Part shown: positions 27,538-37,800 of the stretch, one piece after another
Position numbering within the stretch: the first letter of the stretch is position 1
Layout: the number at the start of each line of letters is the position of its first letter
Source: Pseudomonas paraglycinae
Lineage (GTDB): Bacteria > Pseudomonadota > Gammaproteobacteria > Pseudomonadales > Pseudomonadaceae
NCBI RefSeq assembly: GCF_021601625.1
Contig: NZ_BQHR01000003.1
Span: 310,001 to 374,000, forward strand
Length of the DNA: 64,000 nt
Direction of reading: 5' to 3'
Notes under the pieces: generated by a model
Database searches by the model: none
The model's input: only the letters and a program-made list of their open reading frames with translations
Told to the model about the DNA's origin: nothing
Translations under genes and position numbers: made by a program

Positions 27538-29598
27538 ATGGCTTTCGAAGCAATGTTCCAGCCGATCCAGATCGGCAAACTGACCATCCGCAACCGCGTG
27601 CTCAGCACCGCGCACGCCGAGGTCTACGCGACCGACGGCGGCATGACCACCGAGCGGTACGTCAAATATTACGAAGAGAAAGCCAAGGGCGGCATCGGCC
27701 TGGCGATCTGTGGCGGTTCGTCCGTGGTGGCGATCGACAGCCCGCAGCAATGGTGGAGTTCGGTGAACCTGTCCACCGACCGGATCATCCCGCACTTCCA
27801 GAATCTCGCCGACGCCATGCACAAGCATGGCGCCAAGATCATGATCCAGATTACCCACATGGGCCGTCGCTCCCGTTGGGACGGTTTCCACTGGCCGACC
27901 CTGATGTCGCCGTCGGGTATCCGCGAACCGGTGCACCGCGCCACCTGCAAGACCATCGAGCCGGAAGAAATCTGGCGGGTGATCGGCAACTACGCGCAAG
28001 CGGCTCGCCGCGCCAAGGCCGGTGGCCTGGACGGCGTCGAACTGTCGGCCGTGCACCAGCACATGATCGACCAGTTCTGGAGCCCTCGCGTCAACAAGCG
28101 TACCGACGAATGGGGCGGCACTTTCGAGGGTCGGATGAAGTTCGGTCTGGAAGTCCTGAAAGCCGTTCGCGCCGAGGTCGGTGACGACTTCTGCGTCGGC
28201 ATGCGTATCTGCGGTGACGAGTTCCACCCGGACGGTCTGTCCCACGAAGACATGAAGCAGATCGCCAAATATTACGACGACACCGGCATGCTCGATTTCA
28301 TCGGCGTCGTCGGCTCGGGTTGTGACACCCACAACACCCTGGCCAACGTGATTCCGAACATGAGTTATCCACCGGAGCCGTTCCTGCACCTGGCGGCCGG
28401 GATCAAGGAAGTGGTCAAGGTTCCGGTGCTGCACGCGCAGAACATCAAGGACCCGAACCAGGCCACGCGGATTCTGGAGGGCGGTTACGTCGACATGGTC
28501 GGTATGACCCGCGCCCACATCGCCGACCCGCACCTGATCGCCAAGATCAAAATGGGCCAGATCGACCAGATCAAGCAGTGCGTCGGCGCCAACTACTGCA
28601 TCGACCGTCAGTATCAAGGTCTGGACGTGCTGTGCATCCAGAACGCTGCGACTTCCCGTGAATACATGGGCGTGCCGCACATCATCGAGAAATCCACCGG
28701 GCCGAAACGCAAGGTGGTGATCGTCGGTGCCGGCCCGGCGGGGATGGAAGCTGCCCGTGTGGCGGCCGAGCGTGGCCACGATGTGACCCTGTTCGAGAAG
28801 AAGGAATTCATCGGCGGCCAGATCACTACGGCTTCGAAAGCACCGCAGCGTGACCAGATTGCCGGTATCACTCGCTGGTTCCAGCTGGAACTGGCACGGC
28901 TGAAAGTCGACCTGCGCCTGGGCACTGCCGCAGATGCCGACACCATCATGGACCTGCGTCCGGACATCGTGGTGCTGGCGGTCGGCGGTCACCCGTACCT
29001 GGAACAGAACGAACACTGGGGCGCCGCTGAAGGGCTGGTCGTCAGCAGCTGGGACGTGCTCGACGGCAAGGTCGCGCCGGGCAAGAACGTGCTGGTCTAC
29101 GACACCATCTGCGAGTTCACCGGGATGTCGGTGGCCGACTTCCTCGCCGACAAGGGCAGCCAGGTCGAGATCGTCACCGACGACATCAAGCCGGGCGTGG
29201 CCATCGGCGGTACGTCGTTCCCGACCTACTACCGCAGCATGTACCCGAAAGAAGTGATCATGACCGGCGACATGATGCTGGAGAAGGTCTACCGCGAAGG
29301 CGACAAGCTCGTTGCCGTGCTGGAGAACGAGTACACCGGCGCCAAAGAGGAGCGGGTGGTGGATCAGGTGGTCGTCGAGAACGGCGTGCGCCCGGACGAA
29401 GAAATCTACTACGCCCTCAAGGACGGCTCGCGCAACAAGGGCCAGATCGATGTCGAGGCACTGTTTGCGATCCAGCCACAACCTTCGTTGAGCAGCACCG
29501 GCGACGGTTACTTGCTGTTCCGCATCGGTGACTGCGTGGCGCAGCGTAATACCCACGCCGCCATCTACGACGCACTCCGGCTCTGTAAGGATTTTTGA
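27538..29598 (+). CDS. dgcA: Dimethylglycine demethylase subunit DgcA
   Basis: A 686-residue flavoprotein of the trimethylamine dehydrogenase/2,4-dienoyl-CoA reductase family. An N-terminal FMN TIM barrel (about 1-340) carries LSAVHQHMIDQFWSPRVNKR. An Fe-S cysteine cluster lies around CVGANYCIDRQYQG and LDVLCIQNA. The FAD/NAD-type domain starts at VVIVGAGPAGMEAARVAAER (about 398). It removes one methyl group from dimethylglycine to give sarcosine. Its ATG is preceded by GAGGA. DgcB and ETF are the likely electron acceptors. Confidence 0.94.
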   Translation: MAFEAMFQPIQIGKLTIRNRVLSTAHAEVYATDGGMTTERYVKYYEEKAKGGIGLAICGGSSVVAIDSPQQWWSSVNLSTDRIIPHFQNLADAMHKHGAKIMIQITHMGRRSRWDGFHWPTLMSPSGIREPVHRATCKTIEPEEIWRVIGNYAQAARRAKAGGLDGVELSAVHQHMIDQFWSPRVNKRTDEWGGTFEGRMKFGLEVLKAVRAEVGDDFCVGMRICGDEFHPDGLSHEDMKQIAKYYDDTGMLDFIGVVGSGCDTHNTLANVIPNMSYPPEPFLHLAAGIKEVVKVPVLHAQNIKDPNQATRILEGGYVDMVGMTRAHIADPHLIAKIKMGQIDQIKQCVGANYCIDRQYQGLDVLCIQNAATSREYMGVPHIIEKSTGPKRKVVIVGAGPAGMEAARVAAERGHDVTLFEKKEFIGGQITTASKAPQRDQIAGITRWFQLELARLKVDLRLGTAADADTIMDLRPDIVVLAVGGHPYLEQNEHWGAAEGLVVSSWDVLDGKVAPGKNVLVYDTICEFTGMSVADFLADKGSQVEIVTDDIKPGVAIGGTSFPTYYRSMYPKEVIMTGDMMLEKVYREGDKLVAVLENEYTGAKEERVVDQVVVENGVRPDEEIYYALKDGSRNKGQIDVEALFAIQPQPSLSSTGDGYLLFRIGDCVAQRNTHAAIYDALRLCKDF

Positions 29599-29700
29599 CG
29601 GCTCAGCTGCGAGCCCAAGCTGCAAGCCGCAAGTAAAAGCACTGCAGTTTCCACTGCTCTTTCTTGCAGCTTGTAGCTTGTAGCTTGCACCTCGCCAGAG
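29599..29700. repeat. Short inverted and tandem repeat in the dgcA-dgcB gap
   Basis: CAAGCTGCAAGCCGCAAG on the left pairs with CTTGCAGCTTGTAGCTTG on the right; the right arm contains a tandem of AGCTTGT. It is an intra-operon palindrome of the AGCTTGCAGC type, frequent in Pseudomonas genomes. Confidence 0.6.
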
Positions 29701-29709
29701 GTGACTCTG

Positions 29710-31659
29710 ATGTTGAACACCCTTCTTCCAATCCTGTTGTTCGCAGCCCTGGCCCTCGCGGTGCTGGGGGCGTTGCGGCGGGTGGCCATGTGGCGCCGAG
29801 GCCGGGCCTCGAAGGTCGATCTGATCGGCGGCCTGTTCGCCATGCCCAAGCGTTACATGGTCGATCTGCACCACGTGGTGGCGCGGGACAAATACATCGC
29901 CAACACCCACGTCGCCACGGCGGGCGGTGCGGTGGCGTCGATCGTGCTGGCGATTCTGGTGCACGGTTTCGGTTTGCATAACCGGATCCTCGGCTACGCG
30001 TTGCTGCTGATGACGGCAGTGATGTTCGTCGGGGCGATCTTCGTTTACCGACGTCGGCTCAACCCGCCGTCGCGGCTGTCGAAAGGCCCGTGGATGCGCC
30101 TGCCGAAAAGCCTGCTGGCGTTCTCGGCCTCGTTCTTCCTGGTGACCTTGCCGGTGGCGGGGATCCTGCCGGAGAACTTCGGCGGCTGGGTGCTGGCAGC
30201 GATTCTCGGCATCGGTGTGTTGTGGGGCGTGTCGGAACTGTTCTTCGGCATGACCTGGGGCGGGCCGATGAAACACGCCTTCGCCGGGGCCCTGCACCTG
30301 GCCTGGCACCGTCGCGCCGAACGTTTTGGTGGTGGTCGTTCGACCGGTTTGAAACCGCTGGACCTGAACGATCCGACCGCGCCACTGGGCGTGGAGAAAC
30401 CCAAGGATTTCACCTGGAACCAGTTGCTCGGTTTCGACGCCTGCGTGCAGTGCGGCAAGTGCGAAGCGGCGTGCCCGGCGTTCGCCGCCGGCCAGCCGTT
30501 GAACCCGAAAAAGCTGATTCAGGACATGGTCGTCGGCCTCGCCGGCGGCACCGATGCCAAGTTCGCCGGCAGCCCGTATCCGGGCAAACCGGTGGGCGAA
30601 CACGGCGGCAATCCACATCAACCGATCGTCAACGGTCTGGTCGACGCCGAAACCTTGTGGTCGTGCACCACCTGCCGCGCCTGCGTCGAGGAATGCCCGA
30701 TGATGATCGAGCACGTCGATGCCATCGTCGACATGCGCCGCCACCTGACTCTGGAAAAAGGCGCGACCCCGAACAAGGGCGCCGAAGTCCTGGAAAACCT
30801 GATTGCCACCGACAACCCCGGCGGTTTCGCCCCGGGCGGACGGATGAACTGGGCGGCGGACTTGAACCTCAATCTGCTTAGCGAAAAGAAATCCACCGAC
30901 GTACTGTTCTGGGTCGGCGACGGTGCCTTCGATATGCGCAATCAGCGCACGCTGCGTGCGTTCGTCAAAGTGCTGAAAGCGGCGAAAATCGACTTCGCTG
31001 TACTCGGTCTTGAAGAGCGTGACAGCGGCGACGTGGCCCGCCGTCTGGGTGACGAAGCGACCTTCCAGTTGCTCGCCAAACGCAATATCCAGACCCTGGC
31101 CAACTACAGCTTCAACCGCATCGTCACCTGCGATCCGCACAGCTTCCATGTGCTGAAAAACGAGTACGGCGCGTTCGATGGCAACTACCTCGTGCAGCAC
31201 CACAGCACTTATCTGGCGGAAATCATTCAGGCTGGCGCGCTGAACCTCGGACAGCACAAAGGCAACAGCGTGACCTATCACGACCCGTGCTACCTCGGCC
31301 GCTACAACGGCGAGTACGAGGCGCCGCGCGAAGTGCTGCGCGCCCTCGGCATCGAGATCAAGGAAATGCAACGTTCCGGCTTCCGTTCGCGCTGCTGCGG
31401 CGGCGGTGGCGGGGCGCCGATCACCGACATTCCGGGCAAGCAGCGGATCCCCGACATGCGCATGGAAGACATCCGCGAGACCGGCGCCGAGCTGGTGGCC
31501 GTGGGTTGTCCACAGTGCACGGCGATGCTCGAAGGCGTGGTCGAACCGCGTCCGCTGATCAAGGACATCGCCGAACTGGTGGCCGACGCGCTGCTCGAAG
31601 ACGCCGCGCCGAACAAGCCTGCCACCCCGGCCAAACGTGAACCTGCGGAGGCCCACTGA
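29710..31659 (+). CDS. dgcB: Membrane Fe-S protein DgcB (dimethylglycine demethylation)
   Basis: A 649-residue inner-membrane protein. The N-terminal half has several TM helices. Two ferredoxin cysteine sets follow (CVQCGKCEAACP about residue 248; CTTCRACVEECP about 320). The C-terminal CCG domains include DPCYLGRYNGEYE and SRCCGGGGGAP. It is likely to pass electrons from DgcA to the quinone pool or to ETF. I prefer the ATG at 29710 (AGAGGTGA at six bases) over GTG at 29701. The stop overlaps the next start by one base. Confidence 0.92.
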   Translation: MLNTLLPILLFAALALAVLGALRRVAMWRRGRASKVDLIGGLFAMPKRYMVDLHHVVARDKYIANTHVATAGGAVASIVLAILVHGFGLHNRILGYALLLMTAVMFVGAIFVYRRRLNPPSRLSKGPWMRLPKSLLAFSASFFLVTLPVAGILPENFGGWVLAAILGIGVLWGVSELFFGMTWGGPMKHAFAGALHLAWHRRAERFGGGRSTGLKPLDLNDPTAPLGVEKPKDFTWNQLLGFDACVQCGKCEAACPAFAAGQPLNPKKLIQDMVVGLAGGTDAKFAGSPYPGKPVGEHGGNPHQPIVNGLVDAETLWSCTTCRACVEECPMMIEHVDAIVDMRRHLTLEKGATPNKGAEVLENLIATDNPGGFAPGGRMNWAADLNLNLLSEKKSTDVLFWVGDGAFDMRNQRTLRAFVKVLKAAKIDFAVLGLEERDSGDVARRLGDEATFQLLAKRNIQTLANYSFNRIVTCDPHSFHVLKNEYGAFDGNYLVQHHSTYLAEIIQAGALNLGQHKGNSVTYHDPCYLGRYNGEYEAPREVLRALGIEIKEMQRSGFRSRCCGGGGGAPITDIPGKQRIPDMRMEDIRETGAELVAVGCPQCTAMLEGVVEPRPLIKDIAELVADALLEDAAPNKPATPAKREPAEAH

Positions 31660-32879
31660 TGAGCGACATTATCCGCCGCGACCCCCGCGCCGAATGGATC
31701 GCACGCAACCGCCTGCACCCGCTGCACGCGGCCATGCAACCGGCGCAACACAGCTGGATGGGCCCCAACGGGATCATCCGCAAGAACCTGCACGGCATCG
31801 GCTTCATCGGGCCGAACGGCATCAAGCGCATCGACCGCAGCGGCGCTCAACAGGGCGGGGCGGTCAAACGTTCGGCCGCGGTCGAAGTGCAATTGCCGCT
31901 GCATCAGGTGCCGGCCCCGGCGTTCTACATCAGCGTGGTGCCGGACATGGTCGGCGGCCGCTTGAGCAGCCACGACCGTGATTTGCTCGGCCTGGCCCAT
32001 CAACTGGCCGGCAGCGACGGCGCGGTGCTGGCCGTGGTGTTTGGTGAGCACAAGGAAAACGCTTTCGCCACGGCGGGCGTTGACCGCCTGCTGGTGCTGG
32101 AAGGCGAAGAATTCAGCGGTTATGCACCGGAACAACGGATCCAGGGCTTGCGGGCTGTGGATAACCAGTTCAACCCGCGTCACTGGCTCCTGCCGGACAG
32201 CCGCAGCGGTGGCGGCGAACTCGGTCGACGCTTTGCTGCCGCACTGGGCGAGCGCCCGGCGACACGGGTGTGGCAGGTCAAGGATCAGGAGTGCATCGGC
32301 CGCGCCGGTGCCGGGTTGCAGGATCTGGCCCGCCCGGTGGCGCGTTTGATTCTGGCGTCCGCCGAATGTGCGGAACCGGTCAGCGAAACCCGTCACGAAG
32401 CGCTGCCGGTGGAGTTATCCACACCCGTCGCACGCAGCCTGTCGCGGATCGAGGATCTGGGTGCGGTGGCGGTGGATCCGGCGGCCATTCCGATGGCCGA
32501 AGCGGAGTTCATCTTTTCCGGCGGTAACGGAGTCAAGGACTGGGAGCTTTTCCACAGGACGGCCGCCGCCCTCGGCGCTACCGAAGGCGCTTCGCGGGTG
32601 GCGGTGGACGATGGCTTCATGGCCCGCGACCGTCAGGTCGGCGCGTCCGGCACCTGGGTCACCGCGCGGGTTTACGTGGCCGTGGGGATTTCCGGGGCGA
32701 TCCAGCACCTGCAAGGCATCGGTGCCTGCGACAAGGTCGTGGCGATCAACCTCGATCCGGGCTGCGACATGATCAAGCGTGCCGACCTGTCGGTGATCGG
32801 CGAAAGCGCGGAAATTCTTCAGGCCTTGATCGCGGCGGTAGAGGCTTACCGCAACGAAGCCAAGCGCGATGCGGCTTAA
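31659..32879 (+). CDS. Electron transfer flavoprotein alpha subunit (dgc operon)
   Basis: A 406-residue ETF alpha homologue, longer than usual (about 310) because of an N-terminal extension of about 80 residues (the start reads MSDIIRRDPRAEWIARNRL). The FAD-binding C-terminal domain is clear: GASGTWVTARVYVAVGISGA and AINLDPGCDMIKRADLSVIG. By position it is PA5400. It works with the beta subunit 9 bases downstream, carrying electrons from dimethylglycine (and maybe sarcosine) oxidation. Two perfect DnaA boxes fall in the coding sequence (32156, 32415). Confidence 0.9.
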   Translation: MSDIIRRDPRAEWIARNRLHPLHAAMQPAQHSWMGPNGIIRKNLHGIGFIGPNGIKRIDRSGAQQGGAVKRSAAVEVQLPLHQVPAPAFYISVVPDMVGGRLSSHDRDLLGLAHQLAGSDGAVLAVVFGEHKENAFATAGVDRLLVLEGEEFSGYAPEQRIQGLRAVDNQFNPRHWLLPDSRSGGGELGRRFAAALGERPATRVWQVKDQECIGRAGAGLQDLARPVARLILASAECAEPVSETRHEALPVELSTPVARSLSRIEDLGAVAVDPAAIPMAEAEFIFSGGNGVKDWELFHRTAAALGATEGASRVAVDDGFMARDRQVGASGTWVTARVYVAVGISGAIQHLQGIGACDKVVAINLDPGCDMIKRADLSVIGESAEILQALIAAVEAYRNEAKRDAA

Positions 32880-32888
32880 GGAACGGTT

Positions 32889-33659
32889 ATGAGCACAAAG
32901 ATCATCAGTCTGGTTTCAATCGGCGCCCACCCGACTTCCGGCCGCCCGCGCCGCGCCGATCAGGACGCCCGCGCGGTGGAACTCGGCCTGCAACTGGCAG
33001 GGGATAACCTGCAAGTGCTGCACGCCGGTGACATCGCCGAACCAGCGCTGCGCGCCTATCTGGGCATGGGACTTGCGCAGATGCATGTGCTGGAACAACC
33101 GGCGGGCGCCGATGCGCTGCCGGCGTTGACCGAGTATCTGCGTGATGCTGGCGCACAGGTCGTGTTGACCGGCAGCCAGGCGGAAACCGGCGAAGGCTCG
33201 GGGATGCTGCCGTTCCTGCTGGCCGAAGGGCTGGGCTGGCCGCTGGTGGTGGGGTTGGCTCAGGTTGAGTCGATCAACGACGGTTCGGCACTGGTGCTGC
33301 AAGCGTTGCCCCGTGGGCAGCGGCGCCGGCTGAAGGTGCGCCTGCCGTTTCTGGCGACTGTGGATAACGCTGCGCCCAAGCCTCGGCAAAGTGCTTATGG
33401 CCCGGCGCGACGTGGCGTTCTCCAGGCTGAGGACGTGGAAGTGGCGGACGACGAATTGCTGGCGGTGGCGACCCTGCAACCGGCGAAGCCCCGACCGAAA
33501 CGGTTGAAGGTGATCAAGGCCAAGAGCGGGGCGGACCGGATGAAGGCGGCGACGGCCAAGGCCAGTGGGGGTGGTGGGCAAGTACTAAAAGGTGTGACGG
33601 CGCAGGCCGGTGCTGAAGCGATTTTGAAGTTGTTGATCGAAGAAGGTGTTGTCCGCTAG
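32889..33659 (+). CDS. Electron transfer flavoprotein beta subunit (dgc operon)
   Basis: A 256-residue ETF beta homologue with AMP-binding-like features (TGSQAETGEGSGMLPFLLAEGLGWP, cited by position about 98-122). The C-terminal basic tail is rich in Lys, Ala and Gly (KAKSGADRMKAATAKASGGG). By order it is PA5401. It closes the dgc operon; element E3 follows four bases after the stop. A perfect DnaA box lies at 33359. Confidence 0.9.
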   Translation: MSTKIISLVSIGAHPTSGRPRRADQDARAVELGLQLAGDNLQVLHAGDIAEPALRAYLGMGLAQMHVLEQPAGADALPALTEYLRDAGAQVVLTGSQAETGEGSGMLPFLLAEGLGWPLVVGLAQVESINDGSALVLQALPRGQRRRLKVRLPFLATVDNAAPKPRQSAYGPARRGVLQAEDVEVADDELLAVATLQPAKPRPKRLKVIKAKSGADRMKAATAKASGGGGQVLKGVTAQAGAEAILKLLIEEGVVR

Positions 33660-33662
33660 AAG

Positions 33663-33887
33663 CCCCCTCACCCTAGCCCTCTCCCGGGGGGAGAGGGGAC
33701 TGACCGAGTTGGGCCGGCCACTTACATCGACCTGCGACTCCGGTGGTGACCTTGGTTCGCCAAGACTCGATCACTCTCTCGCCAGATTTGAGAAAACCTG
33801 AGGTCACGATAAACGCTCAGGTCGATGTACCTCGCGAGATCACCACCGTAGGCTCCCTCTCCCCCCGGGAGAGGGCTGGGGTGAGGG
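33663..33887. repeat. Nested palindromic element E3 (MITE/REPIN-like, longest copy)
   Basis: Outer arms CCCCCTCACCCTAGCCCTCT and AGAGGGCTGGGGTGAGGG. Inner arms TACATCGACCTG (about 33722) and CAGGTCGATGTA (about 33821), with another pair GTGGTGACCT / AGGTCACGAT. It folds as a cruciform with nested stems. It shares inner and outer arms with E1. Confidence 0.75.
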
Positions 33888-33944
33888 CAGCGGTCACAAG
33901 CCATCCACTCCTCAGAATTTACACACAATCCCTGTTAACCACTT

Positions 33945-34612
33945 TGTGGATAACATGTTCGCCCCTCTCCCAACCCCATACAAACCAAGCCCTTCAGCCC
34001 CCAGATCAAAAAACAACCAGCCTAACTCGCGGTTTTTTCTGAGTTTTTCCCCAGAACAACTCTCAGACTTGCCCCCAATCTCTGTTGGCGCTTCTGTGGA
34101 TAAGATGTTCGCTGTACGCTGCAAGCCATATAAACCGTGGCTTACAAAGATCTGATCAAAAAACGCTCAATTCAGTCTTTTAACCCGCCAATCCCCACGC
34201 AAACCCCTATTTATCAACGCCTCCAGCGCTTTTCCACAGCACCCGACAAGTTACCCCCGAACTCTGTTGGCGCTTCTGTGGATAAGGTGTTCGCCATCCT
34301 CTACAAGCCACGTAATCCTTGACATGTAGACGATTGGTCAAAAAACAATCAATCGCCAATGGAAACCCCGCTTCTGGATAAGTCACGAATTTTCTTCACA
34401 AAATCCCGATTTTTTTCCAGGTCATCCACAGTTGTCCCCATTAGCTGTGGGTGTCTATGTGGATAACTTGTTCGCCAAACCCTGCAACCCCCAGCGGGCT
34501 TAGTCCAAAAGGCAATTGATCAGATTTCATACAGTTCTAAGAGGCAGCCTTGACTTCGATCCGGTGCCTGTCTTCACTGCAATGGCACAAGGACAGCTGT
34601 CACTTATCCACA
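33945..34612. repeat. DnaA-box array in degenerate 150-182 bp tandem repeats
   Basis: Perfect TGTGGATAA (TTATCCACA on the minus strand) at 33945-33953, 34095-34103, 34277-34285 and 34458-34466, and TTATCCACA on the plus strand at 34604-34612. The first four have the same orientation at pitches of 150, 182 and 181 bp, each followed after two to three bases by GTTCGC. Two units share CTGTTGGCGCTTCTGTGGAT, and units 1-3 carry TCAAAAAAC about 75 bases on. Near matches are TTTTCCACA (34230), TCTGGATAA (34373) and TCATCCACA (34422). The stretch is richer in A+T than its surroundings. No gene is seen in 33660-34874. The region resembles a datA-type or origin-type DnaA-binding locus. Confidence 0.8.
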
Positions 34613-34874
34613 TCTGGTTCAGGGAGAACGCGTGATGGATACCCAGCCACACCGCTTACCCCTCAGTCCCTGCACGCTCCGCGCTCGGCCGGCAGCTTCG
34701 CCGCGAAAGCGCACGTTGCGTCGTGCCGCCAATCAGCACGCCCGCCTGTAGCGCCTGATTCCTGCCCAAACCGTTTTACTGCCGCCGGGATTTCCCGGAG
34801 GCCAGGTGCCCGTTCGCCCATTGATTGCAGGCAACCGCAGAGTTGCCCCATCTGCCTGAGAGAGGAACCACCTC

Positions 34875-37800
34875 ATGACACGGATCGCAACGCCCATCAG
34901 CGAAATCAAGGAACACTACGACGTGATCGTCATCGGCTCCGGGTACGGCGGCGGCATTGCCGCGTCGCGCCTGTCCCGGGCCGGTAAAAAGGTCTGTCTG
35001 CTGGAACGCGGTCGGGAGATCCAGCCCGGCGAATACCCCAACACCATGATCGCCGCGACCGAGGAGTTGCAGGTACACGATCCGGACGGCCACATCGGCT
35101 CGCGCACCGGGTTGTTCGACTTGCACGTTAACGCGCAGCAGAACGTGGTGGTCGGTTGCGGCCTCGGCGGCACGTCGCTGATCAATGCCAACGTTTCCCT
35201 GGAGCCGACCGTCGATGTTTTCCAGGATCCGCGCTGGCCACTGGCGGTACGTGAGGACCACGACGGCTTGCTCAAGGAGGGTTACGCCAAGGCCCGGGAG
35301 ATGCTCAAGCCCAATCCCTACCCGAGCACCTCGCCGAACCTGCCGAAGCTTGATGCCAACAAAAAATCCGCAGATTTCCTCAAGCAAGGCGCGCACTTCT
35401 ACAAGCCGCCGATCAACGTGACCTTCGACAAACTGCCCAACAACCTCAACCACGTCGGCGTCGAGCAACTGCCGTGCAACCACTGCGGCGACTGCGTTTC
35501 GGGCTGTAACAACAAGGCCAAGAACACCACGCTGATGAACTACCTGCCGGACGCCACCAATCATGGCGCGGAGATTTTCTGCCAGGCCCAGGTGCGGCAT
35601 CTGGAGCGCGACGGCAATGGCTGGATCGTGCACTTCCAGTACCTCGACAGCGGCCGCGAGAAATTCGACGCGCCGACCTTGTTCGTGAAGGCCGACATCG
35701 TCGTGGTCTCCGCCGGCACCCTCGGCTCCACCGAGATTCTGCTGCGCTCGCGGGACAAGGGCCTGGTGATGTCCGGGCAGCTCGGCGAGAACATGAGCGG
35801 CAACGGCGACATCCTCGGCTTCGGCCATAACTGCGAGCAGACCATCAACGGCATCGGCTTCGGCGCGCACTCGGCCAAGGAAATGCAACCGGTCGGCCCG
35901 TGCATCACCTCGATCATCGACATGCGCACCGAGGGTGACCGCAGCAGTCGCATGGTCATCGAGGAAGGTTCGATCCCGGGCGCCCTTGGCCGGCCGATGG
36001 TGCCGGCAATGGCCGGGTTCGCCGAGATGATCGGCAAGCCCACCGACGACAGCTTCAGCGGCAAAGTGAAGTACAAGGAGCGTGAAGCCGAAAGCTTCCT
36101 GCGCGGTCCGTATCACGGCGCGCTGCACAACATGCAGACCTACCTGATCATGAGCCACGACAGCGGCCAGGGACGCATGGTCCTCGACAGCAAGGATCAA
36201 CTGCGCATCGACTGGCCGGGCGTCGGCGAGCAGGAAAACTTCAAGATCGGCAACGAGCGGCTGTACCAGAGCACCAAGGCCCTGGGCGGGATCTGGGTCG
36301 AGAATCCGATCTGGACCAAGCTGCTCAAGCACAGCATCGTCTCGGTGCATCCGCTGGGCGGTTGCGTGATGGGCGAAGACGCCGCGCAAGGCGTGGTCAA
36401 CCACAAGGGCCAGGTGTTCAGTGGCGCCAGTGGCACCGATGTCTACGCCAACCTGTACGTGACCGACGGCGCGGTGATCCCGACCTCACTGGCAGTCAAT
36501 CCGCTGCTGACCATCTCCGCCGTGAGCGAGCGCAACATGGGCCTGCTGGCCGCCGATCGTGGCTGGACGATCGACTACACGCTGCCGTCGGCGCCGCGCA
36601 AACAGACCGCGCCGCCGACCCTTGGCGTGCAGTTCACCGAAACCATGAAGGGCTACTTCTCCCGCGCCTTCACCGCCGCGCAAAGCACCGACCTCAAGGT
36701 TTATGAGGCGGCCGCCAAACGCGGCGAGGCGGACAACTCGCCGATCGACTTCACCCTGACCATCACCGCCAACGACCTCAACCGGATGATCAAGGAGCCG
36801 GAACACGCCGCGACCATCGTCGGCACGGTGATCGCCCCGGCGCTGTCGCCGGAACCGCTGACCGCCAGCAACGGTGTGTTCAACCTGTTCGAGCAGTTCG
36901 AGCAGCAGGTCGACACGCGCCACATGAAGTACGACATGAAGCTGACCGCCGAGGACGGCCACGACTATTTCTTCAGCGCCTTCAAGACCGTGCCGGAAGA
37001 CAACGGCGTGCTGAATATCTGGCACGACACCAGCACCCTCTACGTGACGCTGTATCGCGGGCCGGACAAGTCCGGTGAGGTGATCGGCTCCGGGGTGATG
37101 CACATCAAACCGACCGATTTCGCCAAGCAGATGACCACCATGAAAGTCCTCAATGCGCGCAACGAGCGTGAGCGCATCGAAGGGCTGGCGCGGTTCGGCA
37201 AGTTCTTCGCCGGGATTCTCTGGGAGAGTTATGGCGGGGTGTTTGCCGGTGACAAATACTTCAATCCCGACGCGCCGCCACGGCTGAAACGGCCACTGGA
37301 TGCACCGACGCCGGCCGTGCATTTCTTCCCTACTGAAGACGGCGTGCAGTTGCGCCTGACCCGTTATCAGGCCGGCAGCAAAGGCCCGGTGATGCTGGTG
37401 CATGGTCTGGGTGTGGGCTCGAATATCTTCTCGACCGATACGATCCAGACCAACCTGCTGGAGTTTCTCTGCAAGCACGACTACGACGTGTGGCTGCTGG
37501 ATTTCCGGGTGAGCATCCTGCTGCCGGCAAGCAAGAAGGAATGGAACGGCGACCAGATCGCCCAGTACGACTTCAAGGCCGCCATCGCACAGATCCAGCA
37601 GGAAACCAGAGCCAGGGACGTGCAGTGCGTGGTGCATTGCTACGGCGCGACCACGTTCTTCATGTCGCTGCTCGCCGGTTTGCAGGGCGTGCGTTCGGTG
37701 GTCTGCTCGCAGATTGCCGCCGATACCGTGGTCGCAACGGCAACGGGGCTGAAGGCCGGTCTGCACTTGCCGGGGATGCTCGATGCGATCGGCATCAAAT

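Noticed and set aside
26737-31656. Very long minus-strand open frame (over 1600 codons) opposite the dgc operon
   Set aside because: It lies antisense to four well-supported genes with conserved motifs. Long antisense frames are expected in GC-rich DNA with strong codon bias, and its protein shows low-complexity Val/His/Arg/Gln text without motifs.
33900-34330. Small open frames of 60-100 codons in the DnaA-box region
   Set aside because: No ribosome sites, biased composition from repeat text, and no family resemblance.
33945-34466. CRISPR array
   Set aside because: The repeats are long, degenerate and spaced 150-182 bp with conserved text inside the spacers; there are no short identical repeats and no cas genes.
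33660-34874. The chromosomal oriC itself
   Set aside because: dnaA, dnaN, recF, gyrB or rpmH are not nearby, and Pseudomonas oriC lies at rpmH-dnaA. The array is better seen as a separate DnaA-binding locus.
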